The notes: generated by a model not told the origin, from the letters alone. A stretch of 64,000 bases of DNA from Lycocorax pyrrhopterus obiensis (GCA_014706295.1 JACSVZ010000002.1:18646494-18710493), one strand, 5' to 3'; counted from the stretch's first letter, positions 26,301 to 37,111 are shown. Numbers and translations: made by a program.

Positions 26301-29300
26301 GGTAAAAAGAACTAAGATTAGGTCTATCTAATACTGTAATTAATTTTTATATAATACGATAGACATTCTGCATGCTTGATAAATAACAATTTCTCTATTT
26401 CAGCATTCTATTATAGATTCCTTGTTTTTGAATGAGTATAGAAATCTCTTAAACTGGTGAGAGTAAGAAAACTCTCCATACTTACTTCAGCAGTCTGGTT
26501 GTTCATATTGGAAAGCTTTCAACAGAAATCTATGATTACTCATTCATCAGATTTTGGGAAGGTGTACGTTATTGTGGCATGTGTGTGACAGGACTTCTAG
26601 TTTTATGTGTACATTTGCTTTATAGATTTCAGATTAGAATCTAATCCTTGGAGAAAAAAGAAGTATATTGTTTTCAACACTTTAATAGCAATTTAGAAGT
26701 TGGTTTAAAAAAAAAGGGGAACAATTTGGAAAATACAGTTAGTGTTACATTAATGGTTTCACATTAAGGTGATTGCTGCCTAGCAATTGCCTTTGTTTGT
26801 CCCTGCACACACTACGCTAATTGAAAACTTTTCTTTCTCCCTTGAACTTCCAGATTGCTGATTTGAGCAAAGTGGGTACATGGTCTCTGCAAAGCTGTAG
26901 GTAGTTTCTCTAACCATTTTGCTTTTCAGGTTGTCAATGAGCATCATAGTCTATAATATCAATGGTATTACATTTGAACCTTTATTACACAAATTATATG
27001 TTTTAGACTGAAAATTGCTGTAACTCAAGGAAACGAATACATCTTAATTTTTTTTTTTGTGAGGTTAAGTGAGAACTTAAAACAAAGCCATTGCTATTAC
27101 TTGTTTGTATAAGGATGCTAATGCCGTTGCAACATTTTCTTAAAGGATGCCAGACAATTATATGTAGAATATAAAGAAACAAAAATGAAGGCGAAAGAAG
27201 ATGCCCTGGCTAAGGCTGAACTTGAAACACTTCAGAGTGAGTTTTTACCACTGTCTTAATAAACAAAGATGTAATACGATATACCTTCTACACTGGATAT
27301 ATATGAACAAACATTTTTATAATCTTCTAAAATACATGCTTTATATATTTCTCTACTGCTGTTAAATTTAAATAAGCTTTTAATTTTTTGACTAATTTTG
27401 CAGTAGGCTGCTGGTTTGTTCCTATAGAAACATAGAACTCAGGTGGTCAGTTATATTGTAGCAAGAAGAACATACCTTGCTAGAAATGTTGCTTTACAGG
27501 AGGGGAAGATCTCAAATGTACTATATATTTTCAGAAGTGTCCTCTTGGGTTTTTGAGCATTTTTGTATTCTCATTGTTTGTAAATATTTTTTTAATGAAT
27601 AATGTGTTTAATAATTCTTTTGTGCATATTGAGTTGATTTTTGTGATAGAAAGTGATAATAATTTGAATTTCCAAAAGCATGGATGCAGACTTCAGAGAT
27701 GGATTCATGCTGTTGTTGAAATAAATGCTTTAAAGTCTTTACACTCTTATAAAAGACCAGAGAAGGCAATTAACATTTCCTCTCATAAAGTATTCAGAAT
27801 AATTTTAGGTGACTTTTCCTTTTCTTCTTTCAGTTATTTGCTTTTGACAATGATTAAACCTGCCCTCTTCTGAAGACAATTTCAACAGTTTTTTGTCTGT
27901 GTTTGTATGTGCATGCTTGCTTTATTTACTGTACTTAAGTGCATGCTTTTAAGTTCCTTTATTCTGACAAGTGCATTGAGTGCTTTGTGATAATTTACTA
28001 CCTTGGAGTATGCATATGCCTTTAGGTACTTAAAATACAGCTGCATTATTTATATTTACAAAATAGCTTAATTTTGTAAAATCAGCAAAGAGATACAGTT
28101 CGAGCAATAATTCCCAACTTATCTGTAACTGAATCTATTTTGGGAAAATGGATAACATTCAGCACCTCAGTGAGCATCGTGGACCCAGGCCAAATCTAGC
28201 AAAATAGTGTATTTAATGCTTGTTAGGAAGGCCTGCCATTATGTTTGAGATACCTACCACAAAATGGGCCCTTGAAAAGGGTCTTGACTCAGGTTATTAA
28301 AAACTTGTTAAATTGTCAGATAGTAATGTATTGCCATTTTTCAAAATAGCTGGCATGCATTCCTCATTGAAATCTATGACCTACTGTTTTAAAAGGACTG
28401 GTTTTTGAAAACTGAAGTGCAGATGAAAGTATAAAGTCATTAAAATCATAGTGTGCACATTCCTGTGTGTCGCTGAAAGGCCACGTGTAAACTTTTCAGT
28501 ATTTCCCTGCTGCCAAGTGTGTTGTGAGAGTCACTTTTTTTTGTTACCTCCAGTAGCAGTGCCCACCCCTGAGAGGCACAAGTTTGGAGAGTTTGGCCTT
28601 CCAGGTCACCCCTGACCTCTCACAGAAGCACCACCCTGTCCCCTGTCACGCTGCTGGGTGCACCACGGTGTGACTCCCATGTCTGCCAGGTGACCCAGTG
28701 TCACTTATGTGAGCAGGGGCCAGTCCTCACCAGTCTCTCTGGTTGGCATCCTGCCCTCCCCTTATAGGCTTGCTGGCAGGGAGCAAGGAGGATTGAGAAT
28801 CACCACCTGTAATTAGCAGAGTGATATTTGGTATGGAATTATTTGGTCAGCCGTAGCAGTGCTATAGCTGGGCAGCTGAATAAGCTGTCAGTTACCTTTT
28901 TTTTTTAAATAAATAAGACTCCCAAGAGAGGAACAAGAGATGCATCCATGTTACTGTAGGCAAAAAAAATTATATCATTTTTTCCTGAAGCTTGCATGCA
29001 AAGCATCTGCTAAATTTGCTTATTTCATTATGTTGCTCTGCATTGTCACTTCACAATTAGTGTAGAAAGGCTGTAAATCACCAAATGTGCATTTTTTTTG
29101 CCCCCATTCTTCTTAATTTTAGACACCATCCCTGGGATGCTAGGTCTTAATAAAGGTTCCATCTATTTAATTGAGTAAACATATCTCATGCTGATTAGCA
29201 ATAGCTGTTTTACAGTGCTTGTTTTTTCATGCCTTAATTGCTAGTTTGCCCCCTTGTCTGTCTGCTTTCCTGCTGAAACTGTGCAGTATTCTGTAGGCAG

Positions 29301-32300
29301 CTTGAAGTAAAACCAGAGTAGGGTACAGGAGGAGGAAAATAGAATTTGCTAAATAGGAAAGAGAGGACAGTATTGAGATGTCATTAAAGTTCTATTTTTG
29401 GGAAGAAGTGTGAAAAAATAATTTCTTGGTAAGTCAATATTATACAGTTTTGATTTATTTTTCTGGCGCTTTTGCAGTGTTTCTTATCACTTCTCAATCC
29501 ATTCAAAGCCGTCATTGCTACCTTAATAAAATATAGCAACTTTACCTTACAAAAATAGAGTAACTTACAATACAATCTTATGTTTCTAGGAAATATGGTT
29601 TTGTATGGAATTACAGATAGCTGTGTATTTTAGGGACAAAAGTAGAAATGGTTTGCATTACATTTTCTGATGCATTTTCCACATTTAGATGTCAGAACAC
29701 AAAATTTTATTTTTAAATGGAAGTGCTTTAATTAATAAACTTTATTCCAACTTCACCTTCTCCTGTTGTGTCACACGTGTGTGATCCCTGCATCAGGGAA
29801 TGGTTCTTTCACAATGGATAGCCCTGTTCTTCGTAGTCATGGGATGGAAAGTACAGTAGGTATTTGCTGCACTGAATAGGCATTATTAAACTAAGATGAC
29901 ATAGGCATACAATCAGGACAGATGACTCAGTTTTTAAATTTAAATTGCAAGATTTGAGTAGCTATCAGGAAAAATTCTAGCACCTCTCAAGCTCTTTTTG
30001 CATAGAGTACTTCTTGCAATGACGTCCATTTTGGTGGGAAACACATCTGTCTTTCTTTCTTTATACTTAGCCTTTGCAGTTCTCTTACTTTCCATTCTTC
30101 TTAGCTTGTTTTCCCTGACATTCAGTATGAAGACTTAAATTTATTTTTAAAATAATGCCTTTTTAAAAAAATGGTGCCTGCTAAGTATTGCAGGTGAACT
30201 CTTCACTGGCATCCCAGTTACGAAATGTATTTGCATTCTAAATCCAGAATTCTTGCCATGATGTACAAGGCGTCTGGAACAATCTATGGCAAGAAACTGT
30301 TTTGTTTCTAGTTATAAACCATGTTGAACAGTATGTGGGTTTTTCTGCTTTTTCCTTACCCCCATCATTCAAGCTTTAACTGAAATATGAAATTATGAGT
30401 CCTACGGCTGCTTGATGAGCTGCCCTTCTGTGTTGGGCTTTTATGATGTGGTATTTATGTCTCTCCATAGGATCTTTTAGCACTCTTACCCAAGTGCCTG
30501 CCACCAAACATCCAGGGCTGTAGTGAAACCTTTAATACATTTGATCAGGTTTGGTTAGGCTTGTTTGGTCACTCTTTGCTGACAGCTTGGAATACAGCAT
30601 GCTGCTTGGGTAGCTTTTTATATTGTTTCATGAAACCTAGGGATAGGAGGCATCATTAGGTCGTTTAGTATAATGGGTTTATTTCAGACTCTTACAGGTG
30701 AAAATCAGTGAAAAATACTGATTCTCCTGACTTGTCTTGTTTGACTTGTACCAGTGGTGCACTTTGTCTTTGCACTTCCTTGTTACTCAAGATACGTTAC
30801 TGACATTGATCAGTAAACCTTGAGATGCCTTCTGTTCTTCATGGTTTGTTCAGATAATTAATTTTACTATTATATAGTTATATCCTAATTTCAGTATGGA
30901 TTTCTCCAGGTGTAGCTTTCCGTTCTTCATTTTTATCATGTCTGTGCCTAAAAAAAATTTTATTTATCTGCAGGTTTTCTTAATATAAAGCCTTTCTTGA
31001 GCCCTTAATTTCTGTGGATCTTCTGTACTCAATTTAGTTTTGCAATGTAGCTAGAAGTATTGTGCCCTGGGTTTGTATATAGTGTTCTAAAGTTTGTCAT
31101 CTTTTGATTATAAAATCATGTTTCTTCTGTTGTTATTACAGAATCACATTAGTTCACATTGCTCTGATAGCTTGTTTCGGATTGGTTGTCTACTGTAACT
31201 GCAGGCCCTGCTATCAAAGGTTCCTGCACGAAGTCCCTCCTAATTGCAGATATGGCATAAGGCCTTTAACTGTGTAATTTTCAAAAATGCTTTTGATTGG
31301 TCCCAGACTACCAGCCACTCCATGTTCCTACTTCTTCCTGTGCTTTCTTCTTCACTGTGAACCATTTGGGCCAAGTTTATGGAATCTAGCATTATACTGA
31401 AGGTGACTTTCATTTTACTTCCAAATAATTGATAAATATCTTGAGTAATTGTGTTTAGTATTAATCCCTGCCAAAATGCAGTGTTGACATGGCTGCTCAG
31501 TAATGATTTGCTGACAGGCAGGTTCAGAGAAAATTAATTTATGCAATGCATGCTTTTTTGGTTGGTGTGGGTGTGAATGTTCTGATCACTTAATTGTTAC
31601 CTCTGAAGCCTAATTATGGCAAACTATGTATCATCCATTTCACTGATTGCTTTGGCAGGCCTGCTGAAAGGATTTTGAACTTTCAGGCTTGTGTATTTTT
31701 CCCAGTTGTTTCAACTAGGCTTGTATGATACCTCTTCCCACAAAACTTGCTTCAGACTTTATGGAAAATATTCCACAAACATACAGTGCATGAGGCTCAT
31801 TTGAGAGAGGCATACGTGCTTCATTATATGTTTGTTCGAAGGCAAATTAGCTCTCAAATATTAGAGCCTTGTTTCTAACCCTTTTGTATTTGGGGGGAAT
31901 TGGAAGTTTTGGCAAGGGTAGATACTCAGAAAAAAAGATGAAAGTCATCAAAAGCTACAACTTGTGAGAAGTTTTTTGTAGCTGAGAATGCATTCATCCC
32001 TGGGCATGTCTTTAGTCAATTTGCTCAAAAATAAACTAGCTTGTACGTCCCAGTACAGCAGACGTGTGTATCTGTCTCTAATTCTTGATGTAGTCATATA
32101 ATCCCATTGACTTTATTTTGAGTATAGAAATGTGTACATTTTTAAGCATATGTGTGTTTGCCCCGTTTTTTGCATTGATATTGAACATAATTTGCTCAAT
32201 TTTATCCATAGACTGTCAAAACCTTAGTACCATTTTTTTTCTGGAATTCTGGGTTCTTTGTGTTCTGTCTGACTGCATTACTGTATGTGTAAGTGAATTT

Positions 32301-35300
32301 TTCTTTTGTCATGTTTTCAACAAATTTTAATGCTGTAAATGTTTTGGTTGTCTTTCATAGTTACATAGGTAAGAGAACTGTGTTGAAAAATGAGATCTCA
32401 GTGCAGTATCTTACTGATTTGCCAAAAAGATGTTTGCTGTCTACCTTTTTGTGTGGTCATATTTCTTGCTTACTAATGCATGAGATATCAGGCAGTTTGT
32501 CCCATTGATTTTCAAGATATCACTGTCTTTTTTTGACTGTATTTTCTGTTAATTCTTGTTCATGCTTAAAGCTTAGAAGCCTTTGCAGAGAGAGGTAGCT
32601 ATGACTTGATGTGTTGTAATTTCTTTGCAGAAGTTCAGTGCTTCGTTTTGGTTGTATTTCTTCCTCTATGAAGCAGTTGCTTTTTTCTGTGTAAAAATTC
32701 TCTGAGTTCTTTATGTTTACATCAGCTAACATATAAAATCAATATAAATTTTTCTGAAAACTTTAAAATACAGGACCTCTGATACTTGTTATGGAAAAAG
32801 CATCGCTGTTTTATTACATGGCACTTGGTCCAAAAAGTCTAGCTGATTCCTTATCTGACAGCTGATGTATCTTAAAGGAAATAACCACTAGCCAGATACT
32901 ATTAATTCTGCTGCTGATAAAATTAATGTGGTAACAAGGTGGAAGAACTAACAAGGAAGATCAAAGTATCTGATTATGTGCAAGTAATTAATCAGACTTC
33001 AAAACCCAGATCATGACACCATAAACTAGTAAAATGTATAGCCAGTAGAAGAATAGTTGGAGGCCTTTAGAAACAAAAAATTCTGTACTTTAGGAGAGTT
33101 GGCTAATTATTATCTGTTAAAGTCTGGGCATCCCAGTGATAGGTGTGTTTATATGCTGTTCAAACATAGGGGACATAGCTGCATATCTTTTTTTAACTGT
33201 TAAGTTGTTAAATACACAGTTGATTTTATTCTTTTGGTGAAGAACTTGTTAGTTTTAAAGGTGGAAAATACTCACAGAAAATCAGTATTTTTGCAGTATG
33301 AATTGAGCAAATGATAAAATTCCTTCTGCTAAAAAGGACTAGAACTCTCTAAAATTTACGGATCATGTAAAACACTGATCAGTTTACATTGGAATGGTAG
33401 ATATCAAACAATTTCCGTTGTGCCTATGATCTTGGATTCCATTTACTTGCTGCTGTTGCCTATTTTTTTAATTCTATTTAATAAACTAAAAAAGTTACTA
33501 CACTATAATTTGGCAATTAAAGTACATAATGTTCCCAGAAAATAGTAATGAGAGTAAGCTTTTCATTTACCCTGTTGAAGTCAGGCTCTGTTTTTACCAA
33601 GATTGTTTTCTCTCCCTTGTGTTTAATTGTACAAGTACCAGTAACTGTGATTATGGTGAATATATAGATATTGGTGCCCACACAGGGCACAGTGGTCTGA
33701 CTGGGTCTCCGGCAGACACTGAGCTCGCTGTCACAGAACTGAGAGGAACCTAGGAAATCTTTTCTAATTTTTTTTATGTTTTTCCTGCATTTTAGTTAGG
33801 TTTATATGTAACAGTATTAAAACAATATTTGAGATTGGAGGAGAAAAATGTCTTTTAAAAGCCTGTTCGGTTACAGTGGATGGCCTAAAACCAGCACTGT
33901 TAGAAAGTGACCCTGAATATTAAGGGAACATTTGTATTCCAAAACTCTGAATCACGGCTGCAGTTGTCACTACTGTCAGCATGATCAAACACATCCTTAC
34001 TTTAGGTCATGGTGGTGGGCAGCTACACCAACTTTCTGGCTGTCTGTCAAGCCTTAGCAGATACAGGATTCAGCTGTCTAGGCATCATCTACTATTTGGA
34101 AAACCTGATCCATATTCTCTTCAGGGCAAAGTGCCCAGTCAGGTCGGAAGTGTCTTTTAGGCTGCCAATTGAATTGCTGATAGTGAAAAGATAACATGAA
34201 AGAGGGAGGTTTTCTTCCTGAGTATCTCCTGTGGACTATTGTTGTTTGGGCGAAATAGTTCCAGTGATCTGTTATGCTTTCTCCATATTCACGTGAAAGA
34301 GCACCAGTGCTTGGCTGCCTTCAGTTGAGGCTTCATACCACTAAACATAACTTCTGAACTTCCTCTGTCTAAAATCCTTTAAGATGTTACCATTAAACTG
34401 CTTTTATGTGCTTTCCTGTTCTAAAAAATGGCTTTGAAAATTCTGAGGTGAAACTGTTCTTGATGGGTTATTGGGAGCCCTATGTCAAAGGTGCTGTGAC
34501 TTCAATTCTATTTATTTTTTTTTAATTCAGTATGACAGCCATTGTGGTATTAAGAGATATGCTGAACTCCTTCATCTTTTTGTATATGCATGGGAGACAT
34601 TAGAGATAAGTTTTTTTTAATTCTGGTTGAGTGCTTGTTTGAGGTTGTACAGCCATCTTCTCTAGGTGGGATTTCTTGTTCCTTTGATAGTCAGCAAACA
34701 GCAGGGTGTCTTATCTATGTTAGGTCTTCCTCTGTCACTTAACTGCCCGAAGAAAGCCTAGATACTGTCTTTGATACCTCATTTTAAAGTGGAGCACAGT
34801 ATCCTCTGGAAATAGTTACGGAATTACTTCCAAAACTACAGCGAGAGCTTGGATGACCTATTTCAGGCTATGCTCTTCATTTTTAAGTGTTGGTTAGAAG
34901 TATTCAGGCTTTAACTATTTGCGTATTTTGAGAGGGAAAATTAATAAGCAGTAGCTGATAGGGTACAAGATATAGGAAAAGCCAACTGTCATGAGGTGTC
35001 TCCACTGTGAGTAATTCCATGTGAACACACACAGTGTGCTTGATTATTTTGAGGGATTGAAATGCAGTGGTGAAAATTGTCATTGAAGTTAACTTCCTAG
35101 AATATTTTTGCCAGTATACGTGTTTGTGGTAAAGAGCTGGTAAAGCCATTATTACTTATCCATACAAATCTTAAATTATTCCAGAAGCTGTTATACATGG
35201 CAGTTTTGGAGTAAAATGAGATAATACTTAATATATGTGATTTGATTATAAAATTTACCTTTTGAAACAGACAAAAAAATATGTCCCTGTGTTGCCTTTA

Positions 35301-37111
35301 CTAACATCTGCGCAGTGAGACAAATGCTGGTAATTAACACTTTTGGATTTTCATTTAGTTTTGAGGAATATCTGTAATTTCATTATATTTTCTACACATC
35401 CCTATAGAAGGATGCTAAAAAAATTCCAAATACAAATTTAACTTAATATTTCATTTATTGAAATTTGACGGGCAAAGTTAAAGATTCTTTACAAAAACAG
35501 GTCTCTGAGCAATGCACAGTGAAAACTCTGAACAGTGAAAAGTTTAAAAGATCATTGGTCTTTCTGTTAACTTTCAAGATCTGTATGAATTTTCTCGTCA
35601 TTTTGGGCTTGAAACAGTTCTCTCTCCTCTTATTGTTTTCTTAGAATATTCAGTTCCTAGGAGTTTGTCAAATCTGCGGAGCTTTTTCACTGTGCTGTTT
35701 CTGCACATATACTTTTAGGAAAAGAAATTCTGCATGAGAGTCTGTAGGGAACAGTCCTCTGTCCTCTTTAGTAGTTTTTTAAAGGTTTCCATGACAAACA
35801 GATTTTTCTCCTCTGAAGTATTAGGGCATGGTTGCAAAGGCAGATGAGCTGATCAGACAAGCGTGATTCTTCTTTTCCTTGCCCACTACCTTTAAATGAC
35901 TTGGATTTTTTTCTATTTGTTTGGGTATTAAGAGTAATTTTCTACTAGCTTAGTAAATTGAAGTAGTTTGCTGAGTGATTGGATGATTGTAGAAACACAA
36001 TAGAAGAGAGAGGAGCACAAAGACATGCAGTGGAGAGTGGAAAGGTGGAGTCAAGAGTAGAACTTCCCTCTTGGTTGCAGTGGATGTTAGATCACCTCTT
36101 TCACTTTAGGAGCTTTTATTTGCTGTGAATACAGTATATTTTGAAAACAAGAGGAAAAAACAGAAGAGTCCCACTGGGCACATGTGAGGTTTCTGGATGC
36201 TTTCTGAGTGTTCAGGCTTCTTTCTGCTCCTCATCTTCTCGTCTTTCCTAAAGTTCTTTCAATTGTCCATTTTAAATCTTACATCTTATATAGTGGATGC
36301 ATTTTTATGTGCTGGGGTTTAGTTTATTATGGTCATTCCTTCCTATCCCATGAGTTTGCTGCTCCCATTTAATACCATTTGAAGGGCAGAGAGAGTAGAA
36401 AACAGTGATCAGTGTGAGAAATGAGGTCCAACATCTAAATCTTCCTAAATGTGTAAGTGCTAGAACAGAGCTATTCGTGGTTGGAGAAATGTGGGAATAG
36501 AGAAGCCATCTGTTGACTCAGAAGCTTCTACTTAGCATAGCTGACCATACAGTAATACAGAATTGTCTAAAATTCACCTTTCTACCTTTGCCAATTTCTC
36601 TGAAGCTGGCTGGACTTTCAAAACCTTTTAACAGCTCCTGTGCTTTTGCCTGTACTAATCTTCTTTGCCAAGTGGTGTAGCAGTAACAAGACCTAACTCC
36701 TCTGGCCCTTTCAGGCATAGTTCAGACTGAAGAGGTGCTAAGTGGGTGCATTGCTATTTACTTTTAATAAAAATAAAATTATTATGCAAAACTCTGATTC
36801 TCTTTTTAACAAAGAAATTGAAGCCACTTCCTCAATGGAAATTTTAAGATAGGGTTGAGAGTTGAGGAGCTAAACCTGCTTCTGAATTATACATCCCTAC
36901 AGTACTAGCAACATTACTTTTTCTTTTTTTTTACTTTTGTGTAGAAGAGAAGAAGCTTAAAGTCAAGAAACCAAAATCAGAATTCCCCGTATACACGGCT
37001 CTGGAGTCAAGTGTGTATACACCATCCTATGATCACGGAGCTTCAATTGAAGAGATTGAGGAGCAGATGGATGATTGGTTGGGAGGCAGGAGCAGAACCC
37101 AGAAAAAGAAG
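8295..37111 (+). CDS. DNAJC1: DNAJC1 (ERdj1), internal coding exons 2-8, partial gene
   Basis: Seven exons, detailed separately, join into 765 nt (255 codons) with no frame error: phases run 0-0, 0-2, 2-0, 0-2, 2-0, 0-1, 1-0. The order matches DNAJC1: J domain with HPD, membrane segment, basic cytosolic stretch, conserved Trp/Cys-containing linker, acidic segment. In this family the J domain faces the ER lumen and stimulates the BiP ATPase, while the cytosolic part contacts ribosomes; the C-terminal SANT domains are known protein-interaction modules. Those roles are family knowledge, not visible here. The signal peptide and J-domain helix I (exon 1) are upstream of the window, and I found no SANT-domain exon before 64000. 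No internal stop or frameshift is seen, so the gene appears functional. Other J-domain proteins are excluded by the close match of the membrane and linker exons to my recollection of vertebrate DNAJC1. Confidence 0.95.
8397..9149 (+). other. DNAJC1: DNAJC1 intron 2
   Basis: This is a 753-bp intron with donor gtaagt and a T-rich acceptor ending in tag at 9147-9149. It is AT-rich, and I see no gene or recognisable repeat in it. Confidence 0.9.
9150..9196 (+). CDS. DNAJC1: DNAJC1 exon 3: end of the J domain
   Basis: This is a 47-nt exon entering in phase 0 and leaving after two bases of an arginine codon. It follows a T-rich tract with tag and precedes gtgagt. It reads [16 protein letters not shown], the end of helix III and the helix IV region of a J domain. 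The arginine codon (ag/g) is completed by the first base of the exon at 15374, which restores the conserved Arg-Tyr-Asp-Asp that ends the domain. It is too short to be found by open-frame length; it is identified by homology and the matching phases. Confidence 0.95.
9197..15373 (+). other. DNAJC1: DNAJC1 intron 3
   Basis: This is a 6,177-bp intron with donor gtgagt and acceptor tag at 15371-15373. It is AT-rich and uniform. The only clear simple sequence is a run of 19 A at 15227-15245. I see no gene, recognisable LINE copy or RNA gene. Open frames near 9663-9860 and 10605-11095 show no family resemblance and are treated as chance. Confidence 0.85.
15227..15245 (+). repeat. A19 homopolymer
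   Basis: An uninterrupted run of 19 A lies about 130 bp upstream of the exon 4 acceptor. It is not preceded by any retrocopy I can recognise, so it is listed as a simple repeat rather than the tail of an inserted element. Its length is likely to vary between individuals. Confidence 0.95.
15374..15539 (+). CDS. DNAJC1: DNAJC1 exon 4: J-domain end and transmembrane segment
   Basis: This is a 166-nt exon: one base finishing the split arginine codon, then 55 codons. It follows tag at 15371-15373 and precedes a strong donor, gtaagt. It starts Y-D-D-I-L-I-N-G, continues through an aromatic/basic stretch ([10 protein letters not shown]), and then a roughly 23-residue hydrophobic segment (about 15459-15527, from Glu-Leu-Ala-Leu-Leu-Leu to Ser-Ile-Tyr-Leu). 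This is the single membrane span that anchors DNAJC1 in the ER. By family knowledge the J domain before it is lumenal and what follows is cytosolic. Upstream methionines in the intron are in frame by chance and are not the gene start. Confidence 0.97.
15540..16436 (+). other. DNAJC1: DNAJC1 intron 4
   Basis: This is an 897-bp intron. Its donor is strong (gtaagt) but its acceptor is aag (16434-16436), weaker than the usual cag/tag. Between about 16190 and 16330 the sequence is less monotonous than its surroundings and holds an RFX X-box-like site at 16264-16277. No gene is seen. Confidence 0.85.
16264..16277 (+). promoter_or_regulatory. RFX X-box-like motif
   Basis: The 14 bases gataccatggcaac match the X-box pattern (two half-sites around a central ATGG) with one deviation in the left half-site. 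A weaker relative lies at about 16206-16219. Single motif matches occur by chance in long introns, so a regulatory role is only a suggestion. Confidence 0.2.
16437..16534 (+). CDS. DNAJC1: DNAJC1 exon 5: basic cytosolic stretch after the membrane span
   Basis: This is a 98-nt exon of 32 codons plus two bases of an arginine codon completed at 17594. It begins D-E-L-L-S-R and then has a dense basic cluster, R-K-K-R-E-K-K-K-K, at 16452-16478. In this family the basic juxtamembrane region on the cytosolic side is reported to contact ribosomes. The second half (to K-N-E-R) is more variable. Both splice sites are weak: the acceptor is aag and the donor is gtggga. The exon is supported by matching phases and by homology on both sides. 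Skipping it would shift the frame. Confidence 0.92.
16535..17593 (+). other. DNAJC1: DNAJC1 intron 5
   Basis: This is a 1,059-bp intron with a weak donor (gtggga) and a normal cag acceptor at 17591-17593. It is AT-rich, with no gene or recognisable mobile element. Confidence 0.88.
17594..17687 (+). CDS. DNAJC1: DNAJC1 exon 6: conserved cytosolic linker
   Basis: This is a 94-nt exon: one base completing arginine, then 31 codons. It lies between cag and gtaaca. It reads [20 protein letters not shown], then [11 protein letters not shown]. The block from K-P-Q-W to C-L-T is close to identical to my recollection of human DNAJC1 and is the most diagnostic segment in the window. I know of no assigned enzymatic function for it. 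Its Trp/Leu/Phe content and mild hydrophobicity suggest a membrane-proximal or protein-contact surface, which is inference. Confidence 0.96.
17805..17821 (+). repeat. (TA)n microsatellite
   Basis: An uninterrupted 17-bp TA dinucleotide run follows a TG-rich leader. It is an ordinary short microsatellite. Confidence 0.95.
18215..18232 (+). repeat. Short perfect inverted repeat, 8-bp arms
   Basis: The arms tgccacat and atgtggca are separated by two bases (ca). The structure is perfect but short, and too small alone to be called a structured RNA. Confidence 0.6.
22560..22880. other. Compositionally distinct block in intron 6, unidentified
   Basis: GC content rises clearly above the intron background and open frames appear on both strands, the longest being 172 codons on minus at 22338-22856. 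I recognise no domain, no splice sites suitable for DNAJC1 and no terminal repeats. The simplest reading is the remains of an old inserted element, or GC-rich DNA that is open by chance because stop codons are AT-rich. A real gene is unlikely but not excluded. Confidence 0.35.
23518..23760 (+). repeat. A/C-rich low-complexity stretches
   Basis: Two stretches, about 23518-23570 and 23698-23760, are made almost wholly of A and C in irregular aaac/accc units, with more ordinary sequence between. No precise unit repeats. They look like degraded simple sequence. Confidence 0.6.
27146..27236 (+). CDS. DNAJC1: DNAJC1 exon 7: charged, helix-prone cytosolic segment
   Basis: This is a 91-nt exon of 30 codons plus the first base of a lysine codon. 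It follows aag (27143-27145) and precedes gtgagt. It reads [13 protein letters not shown], then a run rich in Lys, Glu and Ala, ending E-L-E-T-L-Q. The alternation of charged residues with Leu and Ala suggests a helical or short coiled-coil linker. The E-L-E-T-L-Q end and the Y-K-E-T motif match my recollection of vertebrate DNAJC1. The acceptor is non-standard (aag) with only a modest pyrimidine tract. Skipping this exon would shift the frame. Confidence 0.93.
28540..28800. other. GC-rich islet in intron 7
   Basis: About 260 bp are markedly richer in C and G than either flank, but CpG is infrequent and TG/CA plentiful, so this is not a classical CpG island. It may be an old, CpG-decayed repeat fragment or a regulatory element. 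No open frame or splice pattern points to an exon. Confidence 0.45.
28603..28618. promoter_or_regulatory. Inverted AGGTCA hexamers with 4-bp spacer
   Basis: The half-sites aggtca and tgacct are both perfect and separated by cccc. This hexamer is the nuclear-receptor core half-site. The classical oestrogen-receptor element has a 3-bp spacer, so a 4-bp spacer is atypical. Function is unproven. Confidence 0.25.
36945..37111 (+). CDS. DNAJC1: DNAJC1 exon 8: basic then acidic segment before the first SANT domain
   Basis: This is a 167-nt exon: two bases completing a lysine codon, then 55 codons. The acceptor is T-rich with tag and the donor is gtaggt. It starts with a lysine-rich run ([10 protein letters not shown]), then [10 protein letters not shown], then [18 protein letters not shown], and ends R-T-Q-K-K-K. 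The [10 protein letters not shown] motif is characteristic of DNAJC1 just before SANT domain 1. The frame stays open into the intron until a stop at about 37229, which is read-through and not coding. The exon ends in phase 0, so the SANT exon should begin in phase 0. Confidence 0.96.

Larger units (their letters stand above)
17688..27145 (+). other. DNAJC1: DNAJC1 intron 6
   Basis: This is a 9,458-bp intron with donor gtaaca and an unusual aag acceptor at 27143-27145. Contents I can point to: a (TA)n run at 17805-17821, a short perfect hairpin at 18215-18232, a G9 run at 20966-20974, a block of richer base composition at about 22560-22880, and A/C-rich low-complexity stretches at about 23518-23570 and 23698-23760. 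About 21740-22090 reads like conserved regulatory DNA. No exon or RNA gene is supported; open frames near 21263-21640 and 22338-22917 have no family resemblance. Confidence 0.85.
27237..36944 (+). other. DNAJC1: DNAJC1 intron 7
   Basis: This is a 9,708-bp intron with donor gtgagt and a T-rich acceptor ending tag at 36942-36944. A GC-rich islet at about 28540-28800 stands out from the AT-rich background and contains a perfect inverted hexamer pair at 28603-28618. Sequences at about 28810-29320 and 31480-31860 are rich in homeodomain-type cores (taatta, ttaatt, gatta) and read like conserved regulatory DNA. I see no LINE, LTR, RNA gene or extra exon. Confidence 0.83.
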
